DNA of 64,000 nt from Diadema setosum (Eukaryota; Echinodermata; Echinoidea; Diadematoida; Diadematidae), in the NCBI GenBank assembly GCA_033980235.1, contig CM067067.1, positions 6,732,789 to 6,796,788 on the forward strand, written 5' to 3'. The notes under the pieces were generated by a model. The model was not told the origin of the DNA and did no database searches. It saw only the letters and a list, made by a program, of their open reading frames with translations. The translations under genes and the position numbers were made by a program. Shown here piece after piece: positions 38,294-51,800 of the stretch; within the stretch, counting starts at the first letter, position 1, and each line of letters opens with the position of its first letter.

Positions 38294-38668
38294 CAGGGGC
38301 GGATCTAGCTTTTTATAAAGGAGGGGGTTGGGGGTGGTATGCGAGGGAGCGTAGCGACCGAGCCCGAGCGAGCGGAGCCAGCGAGGGGGGGGGGGGGGGG
38401 GGGGGGGAGGGTGTTGGAGGGGGGTTTCCCCCCTCCCACAGTAGGGAGAATTTTTGAAAATATGTGTGTGAAAATGGCGTTTTCTTGCATCTAAAACGCC
38501 ACTATTTTTGGTATAGAGGTCATTGCCATAAATAGAAAAAAATAAAATTACAAGTTTAAAAAAAAAGATAAGATTAAAAAAAAAAATGGTCCCCGGATTT
38601 TTTATTTTTTTTTTTTTTCGGGGGGGGGGGTTGCAACCCCCCCAACCCCCCCTCTAGATCCGCTTCTG
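38294..38668. mobile_element. CAGGGGCGGATCTAG MITE with 5-bp target duplication
   Basis: CAGGGGCGGATCTAG at the left and CTAGATCCGCTTCTG at the right are inverted repeats. GGTTT flanks both sides (38289-38293, 38669-38673). The interior has long G runs. CAG...CTG ends are usual for hAT transposons, though those mostly give 8-bp duplications. Confidence 0.65.
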
Positions 38669-38898
38669 GGTTTAACACGCGCCATGCCCCAATCTCTGCC
38701 GTCTTAAAAAAAAACGCTGGCCGGCAGAACCGCGGGGGGGGGGGGGGGGGGGCTTGGGCGTCATCACTCTGGGCCCCCACTTCAACGGAAGTACGTTAGT
38801 GGCACTAAAAAGAAATACTAGTAGGTAGAGACCTAGAAGAGTGTGAGCGCGGCAAGGTTATGTTTTTCCGCTGAATACTTTTTGTTTGTTTGTTTTGT

Positions 38899-38995
38899 TT
38901 TGCTTGTTAGCTGAGGAAACCCGGAAATGGAAGGGGAGAGATGAGCTGAGGACCTTTTTTTTTTTGCTTGTTAGCTCATGAAACCCGGAAGTGGG
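38899..38995. repeat. Short direct repeat
   Basis: GCTTGTTAGCTGAGGAAACC at about 38901 and GCTTGTTAGCTCATGAAACC at about 38966, each followed by CGGAA(A/G)TGG. A local duplication of about 65 bp; function unknown. Confidence 0.6.
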
Positions 38996-38999
38996 CCCC

Positions 39000-40000
39000 A
39001 CACTTTTGAAAACGCCCCGCCGGCCCTGGAGATGCTTGTGTGAGAAGGAAAATCTCTTTGGTTGTACATCTTGTACCTCCGGACCACGCTCCAGACGCGA
39101 CGCGTCCGGACTACCGGTACTCGTACTAGTTGTTGCCAAAAAGAATGTATGCTGCCCTCTTTTGTTCAAGTCATCGCAGCTCACGATTCCTTCTGCACGT
39201 GATGTGATCCTAAATTAGATCTAATATCTACACTGTTTACAAGCTGCTATATCTCAAGCAAGCTCGTGGGACGGCAGTACATGTCGTTTCACATCACACA
39301 GTCAGTCTCCTCAGATCCGCCGTAATACGGTACACGCCTACCTAACCAGTGTGTGGTGTCATATTATTGATAGCTTTTCTCCATTGACGTTGAACATTAC
39401 TGTAGCCCGGCCCAGCTGCACACGAATTTGATGAACAGACTGAGTGGAGATTGGATTTGGATCTTCTACCCTGTTCTCAAAACTTGTAACTGTATGTGTA
39501 CCGTGGATTGCTGTTTGATCACGTGTGACATGTAGATTTCACACAACCTGACAACACATTCTCTAACGTTAAACCTAACGTTTAGTGATATTTATATTAT
39601 AGAATCTAGAGCTGGCTGTTGTCTAGACTAGTAGTAGTACAGAAGGGGCCTACTAATATTAATAACTCACTTAGCTTAGCTGAATAGTGCATTAGTAGTT
39701 ACAGTGTTTAATCGTTAATGTAAATTAATAACTTAATTTAGGTCTAGGCCTAGTAATTTAGTCTAGGTCTAGAATTCTAGTATTAGTTAGACAGTCTAGG
39801 GCTGTGGCTATCCTATGCAAGGACAGGTGTCATAACGACTAACGTCCATCTGCATGTTTGCACCAGCAGTGCCAGTGGCAGTGTCTATTTAGTTAGTGGT
39901 ATTAACACTGATTAAGGTTTCTTTACTCTACCTTATAAGTTATAGGGATACTATCGGTGATAGTGTCTAGTAATAATAGTCTAGACTCTAGTGAAAGTGT
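39000..40000. other. Gene-free intergenic DNA
   Basis: No recognised gene. A run of TCTAG/CTAGTCTA-like words fills about 39590-39990. It precedes the Mutator-like copy B. Confidence 0.45.
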
Positions 40001-40737
40001 AACTATACACCATATGTACACAGACAAGTCGCTGTAAGTAGCGACAGGGCTGTACCGTCATGACCCACAACACGAAGAGAGTTCAGCGATCGCATGCGAT
40101 CGCTTTGAATTTTGATACTCTAACCTGTTAGATCATATTTTTTTGTCACCTCAAACTCATCTAATAGAAATCTTCATTAATGAGACTTCATATCTATGCT
40201 ATCATTATTAAATGAAATGCACATTTTACAACTTACTGAAAATAATGATTATATGCGGCATGTGCGAACGGTACATCTGATAATCGGCAGTTCACTGGAC
40301 TTGAGTGCACTTTTAAAGGTCACGTTGTCGACCGTGCGTGCTGCTACCAAAGAGCGCACGCACGCAATAGATCGCTGCACTTCAAGCCACGCATGCGCAC
40401 ACATAATTTGCTGAGTAGTCAACTCGTCATTTTGAATTCTGCAACAATGAACCCCGACGGTCGGGGACTCCTGCGCTGTTCTACTGCGCTAGAAAGTGCC
40501 ATTTTTTGTTCAATGGACTTATCATGAGGGCTCTCTATGGACTTATGAACCTTCTGTAAATAGTGTAATACAAGCATGCACTTAACGTGAGTAACATATA
40601 CATTTTTTTTTTCAATAAGAAACGTATAAATTTTCATAAGTTTTGTAGTTGTGTTGTGGTTCCCCACTTTGAAGGTGCATGCCTGGACTGTCAGACGCTG
40701 TATTCGCACAGCGTACTAACAGCGTCTGGTCGGGCTA
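40001..40737. mobile_element. Mutator-like nonautonomous element, copy B, 9-bp target duplication
   Basis: Second long copy of the family at 31358. It starts TAACTATACAC and ends CTGGTCGGGCTA, with GTGAAAGTG on both flanks. The match between flanks is longer, CTAGTGAAAGTGTAACTAT at 39988-40006 and 40735-40753, because the left flank ends like the element's right end and the right flank begins like its left end. It carries GTAAGTAGCGACAGGGCTG near the start and a CACGCATGCGCA word near 40391. No coding frame. Confidence 0.6.
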
Positions 40738-40753
40738 GTGAAAGTGTAACTAT

Positions 40754-42870
40754 CTGTACATGTCATTGCTGTCTGTGTTGGTGGTAGTGTTGTGCAACTG
40801 AAGTTGTCACATATGGTAAACATGGTAAGCTCGGCCCCCAATGCCCTCATTACAACTTAATACAAGTGGCCGAGTTTACCCGCTAGCCGAGTTTACCCAT
40901 AACTATATGGTACTAAAAATGGTTTCAATTTGAATACATACAGATGTAGTCCAATTGTTGGCAACACGTACCTGGGAATATTTGGTTCCTCCAATCTGCA
41001 ATAGTCCCTTTCTGTCCAAACTTATGACTTTAAATGATTCGGTCAAGAGGAATCTATGAGAACAACAACTGCTCCGTCCGAGGGATTTGAAACGTAAGCG
41101 CATGCACTACCCGGTAGCTGTGTATCCTTTTGACCAGGCACTCGTCCTGTGCGACATTGGATGGCACTCAATCCCTCTCTGCTGGGTGCGTTTCACTTGA
41201 ACCCTTTTGCTCGCCACTACACAGCGCGTAGTGAAAGGGCCTTGTCCAAAGGCTAAAAACATAGCGACTTTTATGCATGTATATTCATATAGCCGATGCG
41301 CAAAGTGTCATGCAAAGGTTGTTTTGAAAAACAAAAGAATGAACGGGAGGTATGGAGATGAAATTGTAGAAAAATGTCTTTTAAGACCATGGAATCAATC
41401 TGAAAATGAACAAGTGCATAGCTGGTATCAATTAGATATGGAAAGTATGTGTAGTTTAAAAGTAAGTCTTTTCTGGTAAAGTAGTCCACTTTTAGATGTG
41501 CTGAAATTTGTCTTTCTTTTCTTATCATACATAGACACCACTCTTTTGACTCAGAGAGCTCCCATAGCACTATAATTGTGTGAAGGAGCACTCCAGGGTT
41601 ACCAACTAAATAACAGAATGTTATATTTTGTTGTAGCTCCATCTCCCCATCTAATACAAACAGATTGAATCAACCCCAAACATCCTGCCCTTCCCCCATT
41701 GATTACTTAGAATTGTTGTTGAATCAAAATCCAAGAATACTAAATTTACCCCCTTTCTAAAACTAGTCGTGCTTTAATTTCTATAACAACCAAATTTTTG
41801 CCCAATTGAAAACCTTTATTTACTATCAAGCACTGTTAAGACTCCACCTCAGTCACCCATTCATAGCGCACAGTTGTATGTTACAGCTGTATAACCAATG
41901 TGTATCATTCAATACCGAGTATATGAAGAGCGTGTACTGTCATTCCCCCCCCCCCCCGAAAAAAAGGACTTGCAATCTGAAGCTCAAAGAGAGAGGTCAT
42001 GCCATGAACAACCTTGCAAATGAAATACACTTGGAAATACATGTACATTATTGTGTGCCATGATACACAATACTTCATTGAATGTACAGTGTATACTGTA
42101 TCATCATATCATGTTTGATTCTATCATGCAGTATTTTGCAATTGTTCTGCCTTGTGCATTGTCATTGAATGAATCGATACTGTCTATAACACCTCATCTA
42201 TAGTAAAGTAGACAAGTCTTCGACAATTATTGTCAGTGTGACTGGTACTTGAGACACACAATATCTGTAAAACCAGAAACATTTGCAGCTTGAAACTTTC
42301 TTTAATTGGAGCCACAGCCTTGTTGTGTGGGCATGACTTTTTCAAATTGCTGACCATGAAAATATTACAAGTAGAGGTTTAGTTACTCTAGGCCAGATAC
42401 TAAAAATCTGCACCATGGTTTGACCTCCCATGCCAAAATTTGACAGTGCGCAAAAGCATAGGTTGTACATGGAGTCGGCGGTCGAAATTTTTGGATGACA
42501 TTATGGTCAAATTATTGGTGGCTTGCATTACATGTAACACAAGCCGCCCATAATTCCACCACAATGCCGTCCAAAATTCAACTGCCTGCTATGTGTAGAA
42601 ACCTTTGTGAGTGTATAGAAAGAAGACTAGCTCTCAGTTTAGTAGAGATGAACAATCTTACCGAGTAATTAATGTTGCTCTTTTGTTTTTGTTGTTCCAT
42701 TTTTTAACTAGAGCTATATATTTCATGTTCCTTTTTTATCTATTAAAAAAAGAAAACGACTCCAGCATTAATTCTTCACTGGGTACTGCAACAACACCAT
42801 AGATACTCGGGGGAAGAAAAAACAGAAGAAGAAGAAAGAAATGACATTTCTGTGCTAAAAGGAGGATATT
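40754..42870. other. Upstream flank of STK11IP
   Basis: Gene-free. The last part (about 42780-42870) is probably STK11IP 5' UTR: it is purine-rich and holds a stop just before the start codon. No clear promoter was seen; a noncoding first exon further upstream is possible. Confidence 0.4.
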
Positions 42871-45800
42871 ATGGCCACTATGGCATCGCCGGGAAAGGCT
42901 GATCCTGGACAAGACCCTATTGCCAAGCTTGCTGCTTTCCTCCACCAAAATAACTCGGGTGAGAACCAGCCAATAAGTAGTCTTACACTTGGCCGTAATT
43001 GTTATTTTAGTCTGCTTTTGATAGAAGATTTAGTACATACTGGTTTCATGCTCATAGTAATCTTAGAAGTCTTGTCAATGTCATACATTTTTAGGGAAGA
43101 CATGACTCCGGAAAAGTACCAAAGCTATAAAGATGGTAATTGTTACCAGTTGATAGGGTCACAAATTGTTTGTGGTAAGAACTATGGAATATTGATAGTG
43201 CAAGATTCAGGTGTATGTAACTTTACTTGGATATATATATTCATATATTCTTTTTTTTATTCTTTTTTATTTTTATTTTTATTTTTTTTTTACATTGTGA
43301 GATTCTGAAATGGGTATTTATGTCCTCACATTTGAATGCACAAACAATGAATGCACATGTGTGACATACAAGTGTATGTTAGGCCTGCACATTTGAAAGA
43401 TTTGTTAGCAGAAACTTATTTAAGCAACTAATGACTGATATCAATAAAGTGCGATATGATATGTTTATGACATCTGTAGATATGAAGTTCTGATGACTGA
43501 GAATAGAGCATGATGCTGGCATTGTTCTTTAGCAGGAATGCTATCTTGTCAAGATAGTTTTGTTTTCATTTTCTGGTTATTGTTTTGTGTGTCTGTATGT
43601 GTGTTATCTAGACATCAAGATTTTGACAGGGAAGAGCAAGCTGTCCCTCACCACTGTCTACCTGGCAATTCTCAACCGATGCTTCGCCACGACAAACCCC
43701 AGCGACTCGCCCACCGATAGCTGCGAAGGCGCCCAGAGATATGATGCTGAATCTCTGGCATACCTGAGAGACATCCTGCACAGGACGGTGGCTCTGAAGG
43801 TTGGTAATACATAATGCTACCCCCGAAGGATCAGAATGAGTGTTTTGCAGGAGGGGGCTGAGTAGAACCTTTAAAAGTTTGACAGAGTTATCTATATAAT
43901 ATGCTCATGCTGCAGGTCACATAGCTTTCCATTAATATGGAAAGCTGAATTACATTGTACATAATGCACATTACAAGAATTTTTGCCTGGTGTACTCTGT
44001 GTATCCTTGAATTGTAAATAATAACAGAGTACAATTCTCGCTATTGCCAATGACGTAAAAAGTACCCGGATGTTGATTTAAGAGTCATGTACGGTGCATT
44101 ATGGGATATTCCGGTAGCAAAGTCACTTCCGTTCGTACGCGCGTGATTCGTGACTAATGCTATTTACACACACAACTGACTGTATTTTACGTGTACTTCC
44201 GGTTTTCTCGACTTGAATTACAGCTTTAATATGATTTGAAATTTCTCCATTCTTAAGAAATTGCTGTTAATACGACTATTGGTTTTTGCTGCGAAGCTGC
44301 CATGTGTTGTTCGCACGACAATAAATGAAAAAAATCTGCAGAAATAGGACCCTTACTGGCATGCGAGACGTGACGTGGCCTCGTGAGTGAAGTTTGTGGG
44401 TGACTCCACAGCGCAGTACGTGCACGCGCGACTTACTAGTAGTGGTAGTAGCACTGTAGGTAGTAGGCCTAGTAAGTGCCTACGTACATTGTACGTACTT
44501 ACTTGGAAGAAATTGCTTCGGAGACGGGATAAGTTCGAGATCACTGTTCGTTCCTGATTGTGTTCGCGACATTTCGACAGAGAACAAATAAAAACAAAGA
44601 TGGGCATTCCATGACGATATACTGTATATCCAGGTGGGTGAATATTTTCCAGCATATTTTCAGCGTATGCAGAGATGACTGATCTGTGATGTGCACATCG
44701 ATCGCATGATCAAGCAATACGCTGTACCGGTATGTGTTAGCTTATGCGCTGCGTGCAGTGGTGCATGCTAATGCAAGGCCGGCCGCCGGCAGGGACTAGA
44801 GTGTACGAGTGTGACAGGCCTGGCCACTCGCTGGCTCAGGCGGTACAGCGGCCTACTGTACTAGTATCCGTGGTCGGCGCTGCGCTTTAGGTAAGGTACA
44901 CGTACGCACACGCTAGTGTTGTGCAAATGATGCCCTGCGCCGGAAGTGCCCTTGCTACCTAGTGCACTAAATCTTGACGAAAAAGCCACATCCGGGTACT
45001 TTTTACGTCATTGGCGATAGCGAGAATTGTAATTGACTTGCCTTTTTCAGAAGGCAGGGGGAATAATATAATCCTTTACATACATCACTATTAAGTTGAG
45101 GGAATGTGTACTTGAAAAAAAAATTTAATTTAGTGGAATTCTCTTCATATTTTCCTTATATCATTCTAAGCATGTGACATCATAAACTGTAGTAGTCTTC
45201 TCATCCAGCAGTGACTGTGCAAGAACTTTAAGTATTCCTAGCTTTTGAATGGATCATCCAATTTTCGTCAAAATTTCACCGATTGGTTCTATTGATATTG
45301 CTGCATTAACTCAATCCACATACTGTTTGAAGGTGAACTTGTCATGTAAACAGTGGAGAGCTTTTTGTGGTAATATAAGTACAAGCGTACTTTTATTGTT
45401 GCTGCTCTGCATCTCATCTCTCTTTTTTTAGTCGACATATTAACCATTCAATATCCTTGTATTGTAAAATGTATTTCTTCTACAATATAAAGATTTCATG
45501 CTAAAACACTTCAGCCTTTTGTTTTTCTTGTTTTCAAATCAACCTTTAAAAATCTAGGCATGTTTTTGTGTGTTTATATTGGAAATGAAATTCAGTGCTT
45601 GAATTGTTTCAGTTGTGTTCCTCTATTTTACTGTCAGTACTAGCAATGTCTTAAGTTTTGTCATGTTTGGATGCTTTCTCCCAACAACGCTTGTAGCTGC
45701 TCCATGAGACGACCACACTGCAAGGTGCTGTAGACGTGTCCCGTTTCCACGCCCTCAGCGTCCTAGAAGTCAAGAGGGTTCCCATTCACCTCTTGGTCGG

Positions 45801-48800
45801 TCTCAGTTCTTTGCGGCACCAGCTGAAGGTCTTGATATGCTCCAGATGTGTACACTCGCTACAGGTATGTCACATGGAATTTGGTTTATTATATCTCCTG
45901 GAGATCAGTGCTCAGACTTTTCAGTTCTAAAATAGTCACTGAGATATTGTCATTATTTACTTGGGCAGAACACATACTCACAAAAACCCCCCCCAAAACA
46001 GCACACAAAACATTTACAAGTGTACATAGCATTTAGATAAAAACAGACTGAAATAAAACTGACTAAAAGAGATGAAACATATGGGCCTAGTGTCCCAAAA
46101 GCTGAATTCTTAAAGCTGTTGCCTAGAGGCTTGAGACCCAATGAAAATATAATCACAAATAAATATTGCACATGTTACGAATGTTGATATGAAAGCGTCA
46201 TATTATACCTAAGGAAATTAATTTTAAAAATGTATTTAAAAAGTTATTGCTTTGATGTTGAAAAAAGCCCTGAAAAACAATATAAGATACCTTTCAAAAG
46301 TCATATGAGAAAAATAAATGTCATCTTATTCTTTAGTTGCCAAATTTCAAAATTTTTCACAAGAGAACTTGAGTACCAAGTGAAGTAGAATTAAAAATCA
46401 GTCGATTATGCATATTACCCAGATGTGATTACTGTTACCCAAATTTATGATGTCATGAACATTACTACACACTACAGACCCTGCATAAAAACTGAAAATT
46501 ATGTCAGTTCCCTCAATTACAGTTATAATTATTTAAAAAAAAAGCTCCCCCATCCTACGTATTGAATATAGTCAAAGTAGTAATCCTTAGTTTCTGTGGT
46601 TTTGTCAAATGTCTGAAGTATGAAATGGCTTCATTGTACTTTGACTGTCAGGACCCTTCTTTTTTTTTTTGTGCTAATGTTGTTTGGTGACATGGAATCT
46701 CATCCATCATCAGTGCACGCAAATTCTTGCCATCATTATGGCTTGGAGACTAATCATTCAAATTGAACATAGCAGTTTCCATTGCACGATAAGCTACATG
46801 CCTTCAAATTTTGTTTAAATTAAACTGTTTGAAGATGGAATCCTTCTTTCATGTAACAGTTTTTATGTGATAAAGTCACTTCTTGCCATATTTGGGACAG
46901 CATGATGTGGCTAAAGAAATGTCAGCTGTAACAAACTGATTTGAGCTGTCTCTGGCAGCATGATGACTATGTTGTGCAATGAATGAGCAATCCTGAGTGA
47001 ACAACAAACAGAAATGGGTGCAACAAAGGATGAAACTCAGTCATATGTGAATCATTCTGACATGCTTTGGTGCTCTGGAAAAGCCCTATTAGATCAACCA
47101 GGTTATTGACAGCTGGAGAAATTAAAGTTTGTTTGAGTGAACTGAATGCAGAGCAAACTAGAGAAGCACTCTGAGAGTGCAGACCACTGCCAAGCAGCTC
47201 ATCTCCACCACTGATCTTGTTCCACTGTAGAGATCAGTGATTTCTACCCATACATGCTGAAAATCGTCCCATTTCCCAATAATATAGAAACCTTTTGTTA
47301 CGTCATCAATGCCAGCTCGCGGCACGCCTCGCCCTGGACCAGAAACTAGAGCACTCACTCTAATGCACATATGAAAACCTCATATGCAACTTGACCTCCC
47401 AAGTTCACTGACCGTACCTGCCAAAATATCGAAAATCCTTCATAAAATCCATACAAATTCCTGCAACACTACCAAAATTTAATAATCTGTTCCTTGTGTC
47501 ATTCTCGACCTTTCCTGCAAGTTTCATCCAAATCCGTTCACAACTTTTCGAGTTATTTTGAACACGGACAAACCAACGGTAACGAAAACATAACCTCCCT
47601 TGGTGGAGGTAACAATGCAGCTCAAAGGAGACTATAAAGACAATGTCTAATGCATGTTGCTGTCCATTCTCTTTTGCAGATGCTGCTTGTGGGATGCGGG
47701 GGTGATAAGGCAGAAGAGCAGGATTGGCCAGTTCTCCATACTCTCAACCTCAGCTACAACTACATTGAGGCTCTGGACGAATCCTTGGTGAGTTTGTCGA
47801 GGGAGACTAAATCTTTCACTAGACAGTGGCAGGTGATTCTGTATGAAAGACATTTCTTGAAAACATTGCCAAAATGACTCCGAAGAAGTTATGAGAGGAT
47901 GTCACTGGAACTGACCCCCAAACCTTTAATAGTCAAAATTCCACTTAGGGTCCTACAGTTGACTGTTTGTTTGTTTGTCATCTCGTCAAATATCATTGAT
48001 CTGCTGCATGTCATTAAATATTTTTGGGGCAAATTATTTGTATAGGGCCCCATTTTTCTCTCTCTATTCTTTTGTTCTTTAAAACAACAACAACATTAAA
48101 TATCTTAAATCCAAACAACTCTTTGGAATCTTTTATTTTGCCTGTAACCATTGAATTGTTGTTGTTTCTTGTTTGTCTTTCACAACTGAGGATTTTCTTG
48201 TTTCACATGAGTACTTATCTATGGATAGTAATGGGTACTTACACTTCACCTTCATTGTGTGTGTGTGTGTGTGGGTGAGTGACTTTCTGTTTGCTTCGTA
48301 ATTACTTTCTATTCAACCTGTACACAAAGTGAATGAGCTTATAATTTAAATCTATTATATTTTATTAGTACATGTATTACCACAAATGACTGATAAGCAA
48401 GCTAATTTATTAAAGACCGCATAGATCCGGCACATATTTAATGTAACATTCCGAGTCATTGTCTTTTCGTTCCTCCATTTATAAACCACATAATTGCTCT
48501 TAGAAATTACGTACATTTTGAACAATAACAGTATCATCCAGTCATAATCTTAGCAAATATGTGTTGTTAATGTCTATATTGATATTGGACACTTGTGTGT
48601 CATGAGACATTAGCAACAACAACAACCTAAAAAATCAAGAAACAGGGATATCCGTATTAACTTTAGGTTTACCAAATAATTTAGCAATTTTGAACTTTTC
48701 ATAGTCCTTGAGTAAATGGTAACAATTGGTTTTCCTAATAAGACTCTGCTGGAATATATTTCTGTCATGTGAATACCTACTCTGTCCATGAAAGTTACAT

Positions 48801-51800
48801 AACATGATTGATAAATATATATGCATATTATTCATGTGCAGACTAGTGGAAGAGAATTGAAGTGTCACTCTTTCTGCATCTTAGCCTCAGTTTATGGTTT
48901 TAAAAAGAGCACGTCTAAGTTTTGTGTCTCCAGTGGTTGATTTACGCCCACCCCAGAGTCAAGATTGTGTCAACTGGCACATTCAAACAAAGCTGTGATA
49001 GACTTTTAAAAAGGTTTTATGTTTCCAATGTAATCATCACAAACACTAGTTATATATGCATTGGACTAGTAAGATTATCTTTCATGAATGGAAAACTATA
49101 TGAGTATTTTTGTTTTCTTTTTGTTTGCCCCATAGCAACTATATTATCAGAACATGACTTTTGCAATGATATTGGATGATGTTAATAGTTCTCAGTAACT
49201 TGAAAGACCATTGAGAATATTACAACATTTTCTCGGTTGGGTTCTCAGATATCTGCAGGAGCCTTAGAACATCTTGATTGATTCCGTATCTATAAACTTT
49301 TGTAAACAGTTATAGTGCAATATAGTTCACTTTTCCTGTGTATACTTGCTTTTCACTAAATTTGTGTTATGAAGCACAGATATAATGGGATGGCTTAACT
49401 GGTGCAACTATGTCACAAGACTAAAATAAAACAATAGCAGTGAGGCAAAGCTTTTTGATGAGTTAGCAACATTGCAGTCCATTTAGAATATATATATATT
49501 TTTTTTTATATCATCACACTTCAGGTAAGAAGTGAAATGAAAATTTCCATGTAGGTATTCTAAATCCCCACTTCTCAACTGTTGGTTCACGAAGCTCTCT
49601 CAGGTGGGCTGTGATGTCAGCCAAAAAAAAAAAGAAACAAAAATTCATACTTGGCTTTACTGGGCCTCACAGAAATTTGACAGAGCCAAAGTGAGCTTTG
49701 GGATTAAAAAGGTTGAGAAGCACTATTCTAAATGTATTCATGTGCTGATACAAGACATGTCTACAGAAGTTTTATTAAGATATGAACAGCCTGTAGTAAG
49801 TGTGTACTAGTTAACAGTGAGCTGTGACTTGATGATATTCTTTTTCACACTTCCTGCACCGGGGAAGTTCTCATTACTGGCGTGGACTTTGACTCGTTAT
49901 CTTAAAGGAAACAAATCCCTCTGCCATGCAATCAGTGACATTCTCAAGACAACAGTCTGGCAGTCACAATGGTGGAACGCTGTTGAGTGATAAGTGCCGA
50001 GAAAATTAAGGCACTTGGATTACTCTCAAATGCAAACATTGTTGGTGACATTTGTTATCTGTATTAGACAACTGCAAAGTGTTGTAATGCATTAAGAACT
50101 CTTGTGTAGTTATTTTTAGTATTCGATGTCAAAATAACAATTACATGTTAAACCATTATAAAGAATTTATATGTTTGCCAGTGAACACTATTTCACAGCC
50201 CACAGTCACGGCTTGATCTTCTCTGCCTCGGCATCTGATTTTTGTGCAAATACCTCTAATCTTCAAAAAATGCCTGATGTGTGCTTTCTGACTTGTAGAA
50301 TATACATGTTGTTTGTTTGTTTGTTTGTTTGTTTTTTTTTCAGATTGTATTCTTCCATTTTCGTAAACAATTTACCAAATAATACATCTTGCACATTTGC
50401 CCTTAAATATGCAGAAATTTAGTGATGAAAGTATTTATACAGCTTACCTAAATTCAATTTTTAAAGGTCACTTCCATTTCTCATGGTTGTAGTCACAAAT
50501 TTGATTTCAAGAGAAACTTGCTGAATTTCATACAGAATGCTGGCATTGCCACTGGTGGCCTACTTGTTGACAATATCATTGGCATTTTCAGACAGACTTT
50601 TGGAGAGGAATAATGTCTAAATATATAAATTCTCTGATATTATATTTGATGTATATTCCACATACTTGTAGATAGCATCTGAATTATCAAGTTCTTGAAA
50701 CAAGCAACAACTTGCCTGTGCTCTTTTATGTGCTGAGATCCATCAAAGATAATTAGTATACCAAGTACTCTTTACAGGGCAGGAAATAGTACTTGCCTTA
50801 ATGTATTTTCTTTTCTGTCCTTTCCAGTCATATTTCATTATCCTAAGTGTTTTGTTTTATGTGATTTGGTTATGAAACTGTAGCAAAATTTGCAAATATT
50901 ATTTTTAGTACTTTTCTCAACTGCATTTGATCTCTACGTCATAGATTTACGTCATTTTTTTTTTCATTGTGCTCTTCACAATTAACTGTGACATTGAGCA
51001 TGGCAGAAACTGAAATTCATAGTTTGGGAAAACAAGCACCAAAAGCTGTGTCTCTCTCCACTTAAGTAGATGTATGGAAACATTACATTTTTAGCTCACC
51101 TGGCTCAAGTGAGCTATTGCGATCGTTCTTCGTCCGATGTCCGTTGTGCGTCGTGCGTCGTGCGTCATGCATCGTGTATAAACTTTTTACATTTTCATCT
51201 TCTTCTTGAAAACACCAAAACAGATTTACACCAAACTTGGAAGATCCCTAGGGGGTTAGGATCTCAATTTATTAAAATGGGCACCTTGCCCCACCCAGGG
51301 GGCCCCCAGGGCCCCCCCCCCAAAAAAAAAAAAAAAAAAATTAAGGAATCTTTAAAAATCTTCTTCTCTAGAACCAGAAGTGATAAAGCTAAGTTAATAC
51401 TATGAGTTAGTACATTAATGACTGTTGTTCCAAGTTTGTTCATGGTGGATCCAGAGATGCCCCAAGCGGTGGGGGGGGGGGGGGGGGGGATCCAAATAGG
51501 GGCCTAAATTGTACATTTTCATCTTCTTCTTGAAAACCTTTTGATGGATTTTCACCAAACTTGGCAGGTAGCATCCCTAGGGAGTTAGGATCTGAAGTTG
51601 TTGAAATGGGCACCATGCCTCCACCTAGGGGGCCCCCAGGGGGCCCAACCCCCCCCCTCCCCAAATTAAGGAATATTCAAAAATCTTCTTCTCTAGCACC
51701 AGAAGTGATAGCACTAAGTTAGTATGAGTTAGTACATTGATGACTGTAGTTTCAAGGTTGTTCATAGTGGAATCAAGGTGCCCCCCCCCCCCCTTGGACC

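Noticed and set aside
38305..38780. Proline- and glycine-rich reading frames
   Set aside because: They are translations of G/C homopolymer runs in a MITE.
40900..41160. Possible second tRNA-derived SINE (B-box-like GTTTCAAATCCC on the minus strand, 41082-41093)
   Set aside because: No A box at a fitting distance was found, so the call is unsafe.
41207..41479. 90-aa frame MLATTQRVVKG...
   Set aside because: No recognised family and no splice or codon signal supports it as an exon.
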